Assembly (NCBI GenBank): GCA_965203605.1
Contig: OZ241902.1
Location: forward strand, 5,270,001-5,334,000
Length of the DNA stretch: 64,000 bases
Source: JAPOUP01 sp965203605
GTDB taxonomy: Bacteria > Pseudomonadota > Alphaproteobacteria > Rhodobacterales > Rhodobacteraceae
Reading direction: 5' to 3'
Below, one piece after another: positions 43,811 to 53,767 of the stretch. Made by a program: the position numbers and the translations under genes. The stretch's first letter is position 1. Each line of letters starts with the position of its first letter. The notes beneath the pieces were generated by a model that worked only from the letters and a program-made list of their open reading frames with translations, was not told the origin of the DNA and searched no databases.

Positions 43811-45031
43811 GTGTACTATGAGAAGCGGCTAGAGGAGGCGATCCAGCGCCTTCATCAGGAAGGCAGGTATCGCACCTTCATTGACGTCGAGCGAAGGCGA
43901 GGTTCATTTCCCGACGCTTCCTGGCACGGTCCGGACGGAATTGAACGGTCGGTAACGGTCTGGTGCAGCAACGACTATCTGGGAATGGGCCAGCATCCGG
44001 TGGTCCTTGAAGCCATGCATGAGGCGATTGACGCCGCGGGAGCGGGTTCCGGTGGCACGCGCAACATTTCAGGCACGACTGTTTTCCATAAGCGGCTTGA
44101 GGCAGAGCTTGCCGAGTTGCATGGCAAGGAATCGGCGCTGCTGTTCACCAGCGCATACGTTGCCAATGACGCGACGCTTTCGACGCTCGTACGGCTCTTC
44201 CCAGACCTCATCATCTATTCGGATGAACTCAACCATGCCTCCATGATCGAAGGAATTCGACGCGGCGGTTCCAAGCGCGTATTCCGTCACAGCGATGTTG
44301 GATCCCTAAGGGCAATGTTGGAGGCGGACGACCCGGCAGTGCCAAAGCTGATCGCGTTCGAGTCGATCTACTCGATGGATGGCGACTTTGGCCCGATCGC
44401 GGCGGTCTGCGATCTGGCGGAAGAGTTTGGTACGCTGACCTATCTGGACGAAGTTCATGCAGTGGGCATGTATGGCCCTCGCGGTGGTGGTGTCGCTGAA
44501 CGTGACCGGCTCCTGCATCGTATCGACATCATCAACGGAACGTTGGGAAAGGCGTTCGGGGTAATGGGTGGATACATCGCGGCAAGCGAAAGGCTGTGTG
44601 ACGCCATAAGGTCCTATGCGCCTGGGTTCATATTCACCACTTCGTTGCCGCCAGCCCTGGCAGCTGGTGCGACAGCTTCGGTTCGCTACCTGAAATCCGA
44701 ACATGGGCTGCGTGAGCGACACCAGACGCAGGCCCGGATCCTCAAGTTAAGGCTAAAGGGTATGGGGCTGCCGATAATGGACCACGGCTCCCATATCGTA
44801 CCGGTGATCGTGGGGGATCCGGTTCATACCAAGCATCTGTCGGACATGCTTCTCAATGAGTACGGAATCTATGTGCAGCCCATAAATTTCCCGACCGTTC
44901 CCCGAGGAACCGAGCGCCTGCGTTTCACGCCTTCTCCCAATCACGGGCCCCGAGAGATGGACAGGTTGGTCGCGGCTCTCGATGAACTGTGGTCGCACTG
45001 CGCACTGAATCGCCAGGATCTCGTTGGCTAG
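43811..45031 (+). CDS. hemA: 5-aminolevulinate synthase
   Basis: HemA condenses glycine and succinyl-CoA to 5-aminolevulinate, the first step of tetrapyrrole synthesis in alphaproteobacteria. The 406-residue protein shows GRYRTFIDVERRRGSFP, SNDYLGMGQHP, GAGSGGTRNISGTT, the cofactor Asp in YLDEVHAVGMYG and the PLP Lys in NGTLGKAFGVMGGY. The GTG at 43811 gives the normal N-terminus (MYYEKRLEEAIQRLHQEG) and is preceded by GAGGAAG at 43797-43803. The frame continues upstream to 43634, but that extension has no family resemblance. Confidence 0.96.
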   Translation: MYYEKRLEEAIQRLHQEGRYRTFIDVERRRGSFPDASWHGPDGIERSVTVWCSNDYLGMGQHPVVLEAMHEAIDAAGAGSGGTRNISGTTVFHKRLEAELAELHGKESALLFTSAYVANDATLSTLVRLFPDLIIYSDELNHASMIEGIRRGGSKRVFRHSDVGSLRAMLEADDPAVPKLIAFESIYSMDGDFGPIAAVCDLAEEFGTLTYLDEVHAVGMYGPRGGGVAERDRLLHRIDIINGTLGKAFGVMGGYIAASERLCDAIRSYAPGFIFTTSLPPALAAGATASVRYLKSEHGLRERHQTQARILKLRLKGMGLPIMDHGSHIVPVIVGDPVHTKHLSDMLLNEYGIYVQPINFPTVPRGTERLRFTPSPNHGPREMDRLVAALDELWSHCALNRQDLVG

Positions 45032-45277
45032 TGATCAGGGTTGCGTTGGGGCGGAAGGGCGGCCGATATTGGCGAAATTCTGCTCGACACGTCCGATGGG
45101 ATTCGCGATAAACCACTCGCTCCGTGAGGGCCGAATCCCGAATTTTCCGGGTGCAACGGTTTTGCGTCTATGCTATCCAGGGATGGATTTGGAATGAGTG
45201 GCGCCTCGAGCGCCCGAATCAAGAGGGGTCGGGCCTAGAGGGTAGGCAAGGTACTGATTTGGCTAGAAAGGCATAGA

Positions 45278-46528
45278 ATGATTCGACGCCGTGTCGAGCA
45301 GTCTGGGACTTCAGCGCAGACGGAAGATGGCCGACAGGCAGCGCTGAAGGGCTTCGACGACTTCCATGTGAGTCTAGGCGACATCATGCGAGCCGAACGG
45401 GCAACGCTTGGCAGGTCACTTCTCGACGTTCAGAGTGCGCTCAAGATCAAGATCTCGCAAATCACTGCGATAGAGAACTGCGACCCGTCAGCTTTTGATA
45501 TCCCCGCGTTCATCCCCGGTTATGTGCGTTCCTATGCCCGCTTTCTCGAACTTGATCCGGAGTGGGCATTGAGGAAGTTCTGCGAGGAAGGAAACTACAG
45601 CATACAGAATGTTGTCGGGCCCAAGCCGCCTGGTTCGGTTACCCGCAGAGCTGGACTGACCAATTCGGTGGTACAGAAACGCGACCCGTTCAAGCGGTCT
45701 AGCCCCCCACTCGTCCCGAAGTCGGAGAGTTTTCTGTCGAAAGTCGACCCGCCCGCTGTATTCTCGTCCATTATACTTGGTGCGCTCATTGTCGCCATTG
45801 GCTATGGTGGGTGGGTTGTCCTGAAGGAACTGCAGCGCGTGCAAATTGTGCAGACTGATCAGGTGGCCGATACATCCACTCCGGTGGGACCGTTGGCGTT
45901 GATTGGATCTCCGGTACGCATCACGGCTGAAGATATCGCGGATTCCCGTCCGCGTGACGAGGAACTGGACCGGCTCTATAGTCGTCCCCAGGCTCTGGAG
46001 GTGCCGATCGTAAGCCCGCGTGACCCGCCGATCGTCACATTGGATCCGGAAAGGGTCGCCACCGTTTCCGAGATCAGGATACCCGAGGCTGTTCAGGACA
46101 GCCATCCGGTTGAGGAGCAGGTGAGAGTTCCTCTGGATCCACCTGTTCAGGTCGTCGAAGAGGAAGTCGAGGAGTCGGTCAGGGAGGTGATATTGCTGGC
46201 TGTGCGGCCATCCTGGGTGCGAATCAGATCGGAAGACGGCTCGGTTCTGCTCGAGAAAATCCTCGATGGTGGCGAGCGCTACGTCGTGCCGGGGTCGGAA
46301 CAGCCACCAATTCTAAGGACTGGAAACGCTGGCTCGGTGTATTTCCTTGTCAATGGAAAGACCTACGGTCCGCTCGGGAAGGGTCCCACAGTGGTCGATG
46401 GCATAGTGATGGGCCCGGAGGAGGTTGCGGCAAGCTTCGCGATCGCTGATCTCGAGAGTGACAGCCAACTCGCGAAGTTCGCCGCCGTTGTCTCCACGGC
46501 GGATAACCCCTCGGACGGTTCTCCCTAG
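45278..46528 (+). CDS. RodZ-like helix-turn-helix membrane protein
   Basis: The 416-residue protein has an N-terminal RodZ-type helix-turn-helix (SLGDIMRAERATLGRSLLDV to IPAFIPGYVRSYARFLEL, about residues 35-95). A single span near 165-185 (FSSIILGALIVAIGYGGWVV) and a periplasmic region ending in a DUF4115 domain (AVRPSWVRIRSEDGSVLLEK) follow. RodZ links the MreB cytoskeleton to cell-wall synthesis. It lies 60-66 bp upstream of ispG, a frequent neighbour. A gap of 246 bp to hemA shows no gene. Confidence 0.88.
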   Translation: MIRRRVEQSGTSAQTEDGRQAALKGFDDFHVSLGDIMRAERATLGRSLLDVQSALKIKISQITAIENCDPSAFDIPAFIPGYVRSYARFLELDPEWALRKFCEEGNYSIQNVVGPKPPGSVTRRAGLTNSVVQKRDPFKRSSPPLVPKSESFLSKVDPPAVFSSIILGALIVAIGYGGWVVLKELQRVQIVQTDQVADTSTPVGPLALIGSPVRITAEDIADSRPRDEELDRLYSRPQALEVPIVSPRDPPIVTLDPERVATVSEIRIPEAVQDSHPVEEQVRVPLDPPVQVVEEEVEESVREVILLAVRPSWVRIRSEDGSVLLEKILDGGERYVVPGSEQPPILRTGNAGSVYFLVNGKTYGPLGKGPTVVDGIVMGPEEVAASFAIADLESDSQLAKFAAVVSTADNPSDGSP

Positions 46529-46594
46529 GATGCGTGCCGTTCGTCCACATTCGACCGGGTTGGCTTTGGGCCCCGTGGTCTGGCGTTTGTGCAC

Positions 46595-47716
46595 ATGTCG
46601 TTGAACAGCATCCGCCCCTGGAGAAGTATTGAGCGCCGTAGGTCACGCAGGATCCACGTTGGCAGCGTTCCAGTCGGTGGCGATGCGCCAATCGCAGTGC
46701 AGACCATGACGAATACCGACACCCGGGACGTGGCGGCGACGGTGGATCAGGTGCAGGCCTGTGCTGAAGCTGGGGCCGACATCGTTCGCGTTTCAACACC
46801 CGATGAAGCGTCAACTCGGTCGCTAAAGCAGATTGTGCGCGAAAGTCCGGTTCCCATTGTCGCTGATATCCACTTCCATTACCGCCGTGCCATTGAGGCG
46901 GCGGAGGCAGGGGCCGCCTGCCTTCGGGTCAACCCTGGCAATATTGGCAGTCCGATGCGCGTACGCGAGGTGGTCGCGGCCGCACGTGACAATGGCTGCT
47001 CCATACGCATTGGAGTCAACGCTGGTAGCCTCGAGCGAAGGCTTCTCGAGAAATACGGCGAGCCGTGCCCCGATGCCATGATTGAAAGCTGTATGGACCA
47101 CATCAGGATTCTTGAAGACAATGATTTCCATGAATTCAAGATCAGCGCCAAGGCGTCCGATGTCTTCCTCGCGGTCGCTGCCTATCAGGGAATTGCGGAG
47201 AGCACCGACGCACCAATCCATCTGGGAATCACGGAAGCAGGAAGCCTGCAGACAGGAACGGTGAAGTCCGCAATTGGTCTGGGTAACCTCCTTTGGATGG
47301 GAATCGGTGACACACTAAGGGTGTCTCTTTCAGCTGATCCGGTCGAGGAGGTGCGCGTTGGCTACGAAATCCTGAAGTCACTTGGACTCAGGCATCGAGG
47401 AGTCAGCGTCGTTTCCTGTCCCTCCTGCGCCCGTCAAGGATTCGATGTGATCAGGACAGTCGAGATTCTGGAGGAACGGCTGGCACATGTCAGAACGCCG
47501 ATATCGCTTTCAATCATTGGCTGCGTGGTCAACGGGCCCGGCGAGGCGTTGATGACGGACGTCGGGTTTACCGGTGGTGGTGCGGGGCATGGGATGGTCT
47601 ATCTGGCTGGAGAGCAAAGCCATAAGCTCTCGAATGCGGAAATGATCGAACACATTGTGGAGCAGGTCGAAACCAAGGCTGCGCAGATTGAGGCTAACCG
47701 GCAGTTCACGGAGTGA
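46595..47716 (+). CDS. ispG: 4-hydroxy-3-methylbut-2-en-1-yl diphosphate synthase (flavodoxin)
   Basis: IspG performs the penultimate step of the MEP isoprenoid pathway with a 4Fe-4S cluster. The 373-residue protein shows the TIM-barrel start VGGDAPIAVQTMTNTDTRD, DIVRVSTPDEAS, PIVADIHFHYR and RVNPGNIG. The cluster ligands are in SCPSCARQGFDV and IGCVVNGPGEA. ATG 46595 (MSLNSIRPW) matches the family start; a GTG two codons upstream is the only nearby alternative. Confidence 0.97.
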   Translation: MSLNSIRPWRSIERRRSRRIHVGSVPVGGDAPIAVQTMTNTDTRDVAATVDQVQACAEAGADIVRVSTPDEASTRSLKQIVRESPVPIVADIHFHYRRAIEAAEAGAACLRVNPGNIGSPMRVREVVAAARDNGCSIRIGVNAGSLERRLLEKYGEPCPDAMIESCMDHIRILEDNDFHEFKISAKASDVFLAVAAYQGIAESTDAPIHLGITEAGSLQTGTVKSAIGLGNLLWMGIGDTLRVSLSADPVEEVRVGYEILKSLGLRHRGVSVVSCPSCARQGFDVIRTVEILEERLAHVRTPISLSIIGCVVNGPGEALMTDVGFTGGGAGHGMVYLAGEQSHKLSNAEMIEHIVEQVETKAAQIEANRQFTE

Positions 47717-47768
47717 CACTGGCCCGAATTCTGTCTGCTGGGCCGATGGCCAGGCCATATGTCCGGCG

Positions 47769-48518
47769 TTAACGTTCCCGGAACTCTGCCAGGATGTCGC
47801 GCATGTGATCAAGTGGCACATAGCCCCGTATCACCTGATCTCCAAATATGAAACTTGGCGTGCCTTCGATCCGAAGCCGCTGGGCCAGCGCGTGGTTTTC
47901 GCCGATGGCGCGCTGGACAGCTTCGTCGTCCATTGCCTCCATCACTGACCCGGAATCATAGCCGAGTTGACTCGATAGTTCAAAAAGAATCAGGTCAGTG
48001 ACCTCCGCCCGCATGTTCATCAGGGCATCGTGTGTCTCGGCATAGGCGTCGTCGCCCTCAACCTGCTTCACGGCCAGCGCGAACCGGCTGGCCAGCAGCG
48101 ACTGCTCGCCAAGGATCGGGAGCTCCTTGATGATGAAACGGATGTTGCCATCGGACGCGATCAGTTCACTGACCTCAGGATGGGCGCGTCTGCAGAAACC
48201 GCAGCGGTAATCGAGGAATTCGACCACTGTGATATCGCCGTCGGGATTGCCGCCTTCCCAGCTGTGCCCGTCGCCGAAAATCTGATCGGCATTGACCTGC
48301 ACCAGGTCCATGTCCAGGCTGGCCTGCTGGTTTGCCTTGCGTTCCTCGAGTACAGCGATGGCTTCGAGCAGCACTTCGGGGTCATCAAGGAGGTAAGCGC
48401 GGACTTCCGCTCGAAAGGTTTCACGCTCTTCAACAGTCATGGCCCTGACGTCGAAGGCGGATGCAGCTGTGGCTGCAAGAGCTGCCGCCGCAACGGCCAG
48501 CGCGAATCGTTTCAGCAT
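47769..48518 (-). CDS. DsbA-family thiol:disulfide oxidoreductase
   Basis: The 249-residue protein has a signal peptide (MLKRFALAVAAAALAATAAS) and a DsbA-like thioredoxin fold with the active site CGFC in VEFLDYRCGFCRRAHPE. The cis-Pro region is EGTPSFIFGDQVIRGYVP. The N-terminal helical domain resembles the Com1/ScsC-like group. It likely forms or isomerises disulfides in the periplasm. The gene stands 12 bp after the M48 protease gene, so the two are probably co-transcribed. Confidence 0.92.
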   Translation of the reverse strand: MLKRFALAVAAAALAATAASAFDVRAMTVEERETFRAEVRAYLLDDPEVLLEAIAVLEERKANQQASLDMDLVQVNADQIFGDGHSWEGGNPDGDITVVEFLDYRCGFCRRAHPEVSELIASDGNIRFIIKELPILGEQSLLASRFALAVKQVEGDDAYAETHDALMNMRAEVTDLILFELSSQLGYDSGSVMEAMDDEAVQRAIGENHALAQRLRIEGTPSFIFGDQVIRGYVPLDHMRDILAEFRER

Positions 48519-48530
48519 ATCGGTCTCTTT

Positions 48531-49877
48531 CTAGCCGGCGAATTCTGTCGCATCTAACACGTCCTGCGCCCGATTCCAGCCCGGAGATCCCTCAGGAAGC
48601 AGGCTGAGCGCACGCGTCGCATGGATGCCAGCACTCCTCAGGTCGCCGGTCAGGGCATATCGTTCCGCTGTCGCGACCGACGCCATGCCATTCTGGCCAT
48701 TGCGGGCGTAGGCTACGGCAAGATCGCGCATCAAGCGGGGATCCTGGCTGTCACGTGAATGAGCCCGCTCCAGGAGCCGCAGTGCCTGTTTCCGGCTGTC
48801 GCCTGCGTCAAGCGCAAGTAGCGCTCTGCCATGGCCGGCCAGAATCAACGCGTTCTCGGGCGCCAGTCGTGCTGCACGGGCATAGGCTTGTACTGCCGCC
48901 GCCACTTCTCCCGATTCGAGAAGGATCTGCCCGCGGAGCTCCTGCACGAAGGGATCGTTGGGCAACCTGTCGGCCAGCGTTTGGATTTCACCGAGTGCCT
49001 GGCTCCGATTTGGAAGCCGGTGATAGGCGATGGCGCGCTGCATCACCGCTATGTCCGAGTTGTCGTTCCGGGCCACTGTGCGTAAGGTTTGGCTCGGGGC
49101 CTTAAGGAAGGCGCCGAGTTTGGCCCTGGTACGGGCGAACCATCGGTCAGCCTCGGAAGTCGCGTCGGTGCCGCTTCGGTAAGCTGCTGCATAGCCTTCT
49201 ACAGCACGGATCCTGTCTCTGGTCAGAGGATGGCTGCGGACATAGGGATCCTGACGTGCCGCTGACAGCACCTCCTGACCGAGAAAGCGCTGGAGCAGGA
49301 CCGCCATCGCCTTTGGATCCACGCCCGCCTGTGACAGGTAGCGCAGCGCCGACTGGTCCGCCGATGCCTCTTCGGCGCGGGTGTGGCTGAAGAACACACG
49401 TTGGGCACTGCTGGCGGAACCGGCGGCCACCCCTGCAGCGGCTTCCGCGTTGCCCGTGGCGGCACCGATGGCAAGAGCCATCAGCAGGCCAATCTGGGTG
49501 GCCCCGGCGGCTGTGCGTTGGTTGGACAGGCGGCGCGGGATATGGCCGTTCGCGATATGTGCAAGCTCGTGAGCAACAACCGCCTGCAGTTCTTCGGCGC
49601 TCTCCATCCTGAGGATCAGACCCGAATGAATGAGGATATGTGCTGAGTCGAAAACGAATGCGTTGAGCGAACTGTCCCGGACAACCAGCAGTTTGATCTG
49701 ATCCTGATCGAGCCCCGCCGCCCGGATCAGCGGTAAGGAGAGCTGCTCCAGTGCGTTCTCGATGTCCGGGTCACGCAGTATCGTTATGGCGCGGGCGGGT
49801 GTGGCGATCACCAGGAACGCAAATGCGGTCACCAACATTGTGCGCAGAAGTCCTGTCCATCCGACAGCCATTGACAT
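48531..49877 (-). CDS. M48-family metalloprotease with TPR-like region
   Basis: The 448-residue protein has a signal peptide, an M48 zinc protease domain with VVAHELAHIANGHI (HExxH) near residue 100 and the third ligand Glu in RAEEASADQSALRYLSQAG near 170. A C-terminal helical repeat region like BepA/YfgC follows. Such enzymes clear misassembled outer-membrane proteins in the periplasm. The pairing with a DsbA-like protein supports a role in envelope protein quality control. Confidence 0.92.
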   Translation of the reverse strand: MSMAVGWTGLLRTMLVTAFAFLVIATPARAITILRDPDIENALEQLSLPLIRAAGLDQDQIKLLVVRDSSLNAFVFDSAHILIHSGLILRMESAEELQAVVAHELAHIANGHIPRRLSNQRTAAGATQIGLLMALAIGAATGNAEAAAGVAAGSASSAQRVFFSHTRAEEASADQSALRYLSQAGVDPKAMAVLLQRFLGQEVLSAARQDPYVRSHPLTRDRIRAVEGYAAAYRSGTDATSEADRWFARTRAKLGAFLKAPSQTLRTVARNDNSDIAVMQRAIAYHRLPNRSQALGEIQTLADRLPNDPFVQELRGQILLESGEVAAAVQAYARAARLAPENALILAGHGRALLALDAGDSRKQALRLLERAHSRDSQDPRLMRDLAVAYARNGQNGMASVATAERYALTGDLRSAGIHATRALSLLPEGSPGWNRAQDVLDATEFAG

Positions 49878-49914
49878 CCGCTCCCATGAATGCAGTTCAG
49901 GTCCTGGCTAGCAT

Positions 49915-51066
49915 ATGGACGATCCGATGAGGAACTCAAGGCGAAGTGCTGTCGATCCATTCATTGTGATGGACGTTATGGAAGCGGCGCGACGGGCCGA
50001 AGCGGCTGGCCGACACATTGTCCATATGGAAGTGGGACAACCAGGGACTCCCGCGCCCTCAGGGGCGCGTATCGCGGCTGTGCGCGAAATGGAGAGGCAG
50101 CCTCTTGGCTACACCGTGGCGCTTGGTCTGCCGGAACTGCGCACCCGAATCGCCAGGCTCTACCGCGACCGCCATGGCATCGATCTCGATCCTGGCAGGG
50201 TCATACTGACCTCAGGTTCATCCGGGGCGTTTCTTCTGGCATTCACCGCATTGTTCGACAGCGGCGACCTCGTATGCGTCGGTGCGCCGGGGTATCCGTC
50301 CTATCGTCAAATTCTTAGGGCGCTTGGACTTGTGCCGGTTACCGCGAGCACGTCATCGGAGCATCGATTTCAGCCCACACCTGCAGATCTTGTCGACGGA
50401 CTGTCGGGACTGCTGGTCGCATCACCGGCGAACCCTACCGGCACTATGCTGGACGGAGAGGCCCTGACCGCGCTGGTCGCTGCGGCGGCGGAGCGTGACG
50501 TGGCTGTTGTCTCGGACGAGATATATCATGGCATAGAGTATGATCGCAAGGCTGTGAGCGCACTGGAAATCAGCGATGATGTATACGTGATCAATTCGTT
50601 CTCGAAATACTTCAGCATGACTGGCTGGAGGGTGGGCTGGATGGTGGTTCCCGAATCGCATGTCCGCACCGTTGAGCGCTTGGCCCAGAACATGTTCATT
50701 TGCGCTCCACATGTCAGTCAGGTCGCCGCATTGGCCGCTATGGAATGCGACGACGAGTTGAATGGCAACCTGTCCGTGTATGCGGAGAACCGGCAATTGA
50801 TGCTGGATGGTCTTGCCGCCGCGGGTTTTCCCGATATCGCGCCTCCGGATGGCGCATTCTATGCCTACGCGGACGTAAGTGGCCTGACCGACGACAGTCG
50901 GGCGCTTGCCGCCGAGATTCTTGATCAGGCAGGCGTGGCCGTTACTCCGGGGCTGGATTTCGACGAGGCGCGGGGTTGGGGAACGATTCGATTTTCCTAT
51001 GCACGCTCGACCGAAGACATTCGGGAAGGGCTTGAGCGGTTGCGGATTTTCATGGGTAGGCGTTGA
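49915..51066 (+). CDS. Class I/II PLP-dependent aminotransferase
   Basis: The 383-residue fold-type I aminotransferase has VEVGQPGTPAP-like MEVGQPGTPAPSGARIAAVR, SGSSGAFLLAFTALFD, SPANPTGTMLDG, SDEIYHGIEYDRK, and the PLP Lys in NSFSKYFSMTGWRVGW. The C-terminal Arg region is WGTIRFSYARSTEDI. The substrate cannot be read from the sequence; aspartate- or aromatic-type specificity is possible. It is divergent from the M48 gene with 37 bp between the start codons. Confidence 0.9.
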   Translation: MDDPMRNSRRSAVDPFIVMDVMEAARRAEAAGRHIVHMEVGQPGTPAPSGARIAAVREMERQPLGYTVALGLPELRTRIARLYRDRHGIDLDPGRVILTSGSSGAFLLAFTALFDSGDLVCVGAPGYPSYRQILRALGLVPVTASTSSEHRFQPTPADLVDGLSGLLVASPANPTGTMLDGEALTALVAAAAERDVAVVSDEIYHGIEYDRKAVSALEISDDVYVINSFSKYFSMTGWRVGWMVVPESHVRTVERLAQNMFICAPHVSQVAALAAMECDDELNGNLSVYAENRQLMLDGLAAAGFPDIAPPDGAFYAYADVSGLTDDSRALAAEILDQAGVAVTPGLDFDEARGWGTIRFSYARSTEDIREGLERLRIFMGRR

Positions 51067-51483
51067 GCCGGTGCGCTCTGACAGGTCTGTGCCGCGCGCC
51101 CGGTCACAATTGGTCCAGACCGTGCCGACCGACCGGAAATCAATGCGGGACTGACCGGGTGCCTCATGAAGGCCGAGAGGACCGACCTTGTCGGATTCGC
51201 ATAGGGTCCGCAGCCTGATCAAGATTTGAACTGAGGGCTTCCTGCAGACCTGAATTCATGCCACCAAGCGGCACGGATCGGCATTGGTGGAATGGGGCAA
51301 TCATACAGTTGGAACGACACCGACGAGTTTTGGTCTGATATCAACGAAGTTGCGTCACAGCATTCCGAAATAGGGCGGACTCGACATGGCCTCCTGTCGC
51401 AACTTTGGAGCGAGTCGACGCTTGACAGGCCGTCGATTGTAGGACACCTTCGAGATAACCATTTGGTTACATGAGCCAGCACC
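51067..51483. other. Intergenic region before the GMC oxidoreductase
   Basis: About 420 bp. One 60-codon plus-strand frame (51292-51474, NDTDEFWSDINEVASQHSEI) has no known relative. The region ends with an operator-like dyad. Confidence 0.4.
51456..51469 (+). promoter_or_regulatory. Operator-like dyad TAACCA-N2-TGGTTA
   Basis: Perfect 6-bp arms with a 2-bp centre lie 14 bp before the GTG of the GMC oxidoreductase gene. Compact dyads of this kind are used by winged-helix or LacI/GntR-type repressors. No regulator gene is adjacent. Confidence 0.4.
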
Positions 51484-53106
51484 GTGTCTGCGCAAGCTTC
51501 AGAATTTGACTATGTGGTGACCGGAGCCGGGTCGTCCGGCTGCGTGTTGGCCAATCGGCTGTCGGACGATCCGGATATCTCGGTGCTGTTGCTCGAGGCG
51601 GGCGGGCCTGACAGGAGCTATCTGTTTCACTGGCCAGCCGGCTTCGCCAGAATGACGAAGGGAATCGCGAGCTGGGGTTGGTCCACCGTTCCCCAGCGGC
51701 ATATGAAGGGTCGCGAACTTTGGTATACCCAGGCGAAGGTGATTGGTGGGGGCAGCACCATCAATGCTCAGGTCTATGCCAGGGGAAATGCGAAGGATTA
51801 CGATGCCTGGGCCCATGACGAGGGATGCGATGGCTGGAGTTATCGCGAGCTACTTCCCTATTTCAGGCGGGCCGAGGGAAATGAGCGCTTTGTCGATGAC
51901 TATCATGGGGCGGAAGGGCCGCTTGGTGTATCGATGCCACGTGGCACACTGCCGGTCTGCGATGCATTCATCCGTGCGGCGCAGCAATATGGAATCCCCT
52001 ACAATCCTGACTTCAACGGACGCGAGCAGGGTGGCGTGGGGTATTACCAGCTGACCCAGCGAGAGGCGCGGAGGTCTTCGACGGCTACGGCCTATCTGCG
52101 CCCTGTGGAGAAGCGACCGAACCTGAAGATCCTGCTCCACTGTCAGGCAACGAGAATCGTGATCGAGAATGGAAGGGCTATCGGCGTTGAAACGGTACTC
52201 GGCGGGCGACGGGCCAGCTATCGCGCCCACCGGGAGATTCTCGTTACATCGGGTGCGATTGGTTCTCCCAGATTGCTTCAGCTCTCCGGAATCGGGTCCG
52301 CCGACGAATTGAGATCGGTTGGCGTGGACGTTGTCCACGACCTGCCCGGTGTCGGCCAGAACCTTCAGGATCACGTTGACATCTGCGCAATTGCCGAATG
52401 TTCGGGCCCATATAGCTATGACGGCGTTCAGCGGATTGACCGGAGCATCATCGCCGGTCTGCAATATCTGCTCTTCAGGACTGGTCCGGTCACGTCGTCA
52501 CTCTTTGAGACCGGCGCGTTCTGGTATGCCGACGATTCGGCGCGATCGCCGGACATCCAGTTCCATTTCGGCCAGGGCTCGGGGATCGAAAAGGGAATCG
52601 TTGCGCTCGACAATGCTGGGATAACCCTGAACAGCGCCTTCATGCGGCCACGTTCGCGCGGGACGGTCAAGCTGGCCTCCGACAATCCGATGCAGGCCCC
52701 GCTGATCGATCCCAACTACTGGTCCGATCCCTACGATCTCGAAATTTCGCTCCGCGGTCTGGAGATGGCCCGTGATATCCTCCGGCAACCCGCATTGAAG
52801 CGCTATGTCCGAAAGGAAGCGTTGCCTGGAGAGGACATCACGAGCAGAGATGAGCTGTTTGACTATGCCTGCAGGCTCGCGAAAACCGATCATCACCCGG
52901 TGGGTACATGCAGAATGGGTCAGGGCGAGATGGCGGTGGTTGACCCTGAACTCCGGGTTCGGGGATTGGAAGGTCTGCGCGTGTGCGACAGTTCGATCAT
53001 GCCGACGATCAGCTCTTCAAACACAAATGCGGCGACAATCATGATTGGCGAGAAGGCGTCCGATCTCGTTCGCGGGGTTGAGCCCCTGATGGCCGCAACC
53101 CTCTAG
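51484..53106 (+). CDS. GMC-family (choline dehydrogenase-like) FAD oxidoreductase
   Basis: The 540-residue flavoenzyme shows the FAD-binding start YVVTGAGSSGCVLANRLSDD, LLLEAGGPD, the GMC signature GGGSTINAQVYARGNAKDYD and a second signature TSGAIGSPRLLQLSGIG. The catalytic C-terminal part has TDHHPVGTCRMGQGE and SSNTNAATIMIGEKASD. It oxidises an alcohol; the substrate is unknown. Translation starts at a GTG with no strong ribosome-binding site. It opens a cluster with a VOC protein and a sugar ABC transporter in the same direction. Confidence 0.93.
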   Translation: MSAQASEFDYVVTGAGSSGCVLANRLSDDPDISVLLLEAGGPDRSYLFHWPAGFARMTKGIASWGWSTVPQRHMKGRELWYTQAKVIGGGSTINAQVYARGNAKDYDAWAHDEGCDGWSYRELLPYFRRAEGNERFVDDYHGAEGPLGVSMPRGTLPVCDAFIRAAQQYGIPYNPDFNGREQGGVGYYQLTQREARRSSTATAYLRPVEKRPNLKILLHCQATRIVIENGRAIGVETVLGGRRASYRAHREILVTSGAIGSPRLLQLSGIGSADELRSVGVDVVHDLPGVGQNLQDHVDICAIAECSGPYSYDGVQRIDRSIIAGLQYLLFRTGPVTSSLFETGAFWYADDSARSPDIQFHFGQGSGIEKGIVALDNAGITLNSAFMRPRSRGTVKLASDNPMQAPLIDPNYWSDPYDLEISLRGLEMARDILRQPALKRYVRKEALPGEDITSRDELFDYACRLAKTDHHPVGTCRMGQGEMAVVDPELRVRGLEGLRVCDSSIMPTISSSNTNAATIMIGEKASDLVRGVEPLMAATL

Positions 53107-53159
53107 CGAAGGTCGGAATGTTGGCGACGGAACATGGCATCACACGGGGGAAATGTTGA

Positions 53160-53678
53160 ATGATCAAAGTCTTCGGAATTGAACATGTCGGAATGACTGT
53201 TCCTGATCTGGACCAGGCTGTCGAATTCTTCGAAACCGTCTTCGGTGGAATCACGGTACTCAGCACCGGCTTGGTGGATGTCGACGACGAGTTCATGCTG
53301 AAGCGGCTGGGCGTCATGGGTGGCCGTCGGATCGAAGACATACGGGTCGTCCGCATTGGCAACGGCACGAACATCGAGCTTTTCAGGTATCGTGGCGAGG
53401 ACCGGAACCCTGCGCTCAAATCCAACAGTGAAGCCGGCGCATTCCATCTCGCGTTCCAGGTGGAAGACGCGAACGCTGCGGCCGGTCGGCTCCGCGCGGC
53501 CGGAGTTGATGTTCTTGAAGGTCCAACCTTGATCGATTCAGGACCGATGGAGGGGTTGACCTGGGTGTATCTTCGTTCCCCATGGGGGCAATTCCTGGAG
53601 ATCGTCAGCACCGATGGCCCACTTGGCTACGAAAGGCAGGGTGGACCGAAAGCTTGGTCGCCTGTCAATGATTCCTGA
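53160..53678 (+). CDS. VOC-family (glyoxalase/dioxygenase fold) protein
   Basis: The 172-residue protein has paired beta-alpha-beta-beta-beta motifs: GIEHVGMTVPDLDQAVEFFE with a metal-ligand-type His, and FHLAFQVEDANAAAGRLRAA with a second His. The Glu-containing strand TWVYLRSPWGQFLEIVS follows. VOC enzymes act as isomerases, lyases or dioxygenases; this one is unassigned. It follows the GMC gene by 53 bp and precedes the transporter genes. Confidence 0.88.
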   Translation: MIKVFGIEHVGMTVPDLDQAVEFFETVFGGITVLSTGLVDVDDEFMLKRLGVMGGRRIEDIRVVRIGNGTNIELFRYRGEDRNPALKSNSEAGAFHLAFQVEDANAAAGRLRAAGVDVLEGPTLIDSGPMEGLTWVYLRSPWGQFLEIVSTDGPLGYERQGGPKAWSPVNDS

Positions 53679-53767
53679 CACACTTTCCGGTTCCATGCCT
53701 TGGACGGGGCGGGAATTGGGTTTCCGCTGAATTCGCTTCAGCTTAGTCGTCCAGATGGAGGAGAGAA

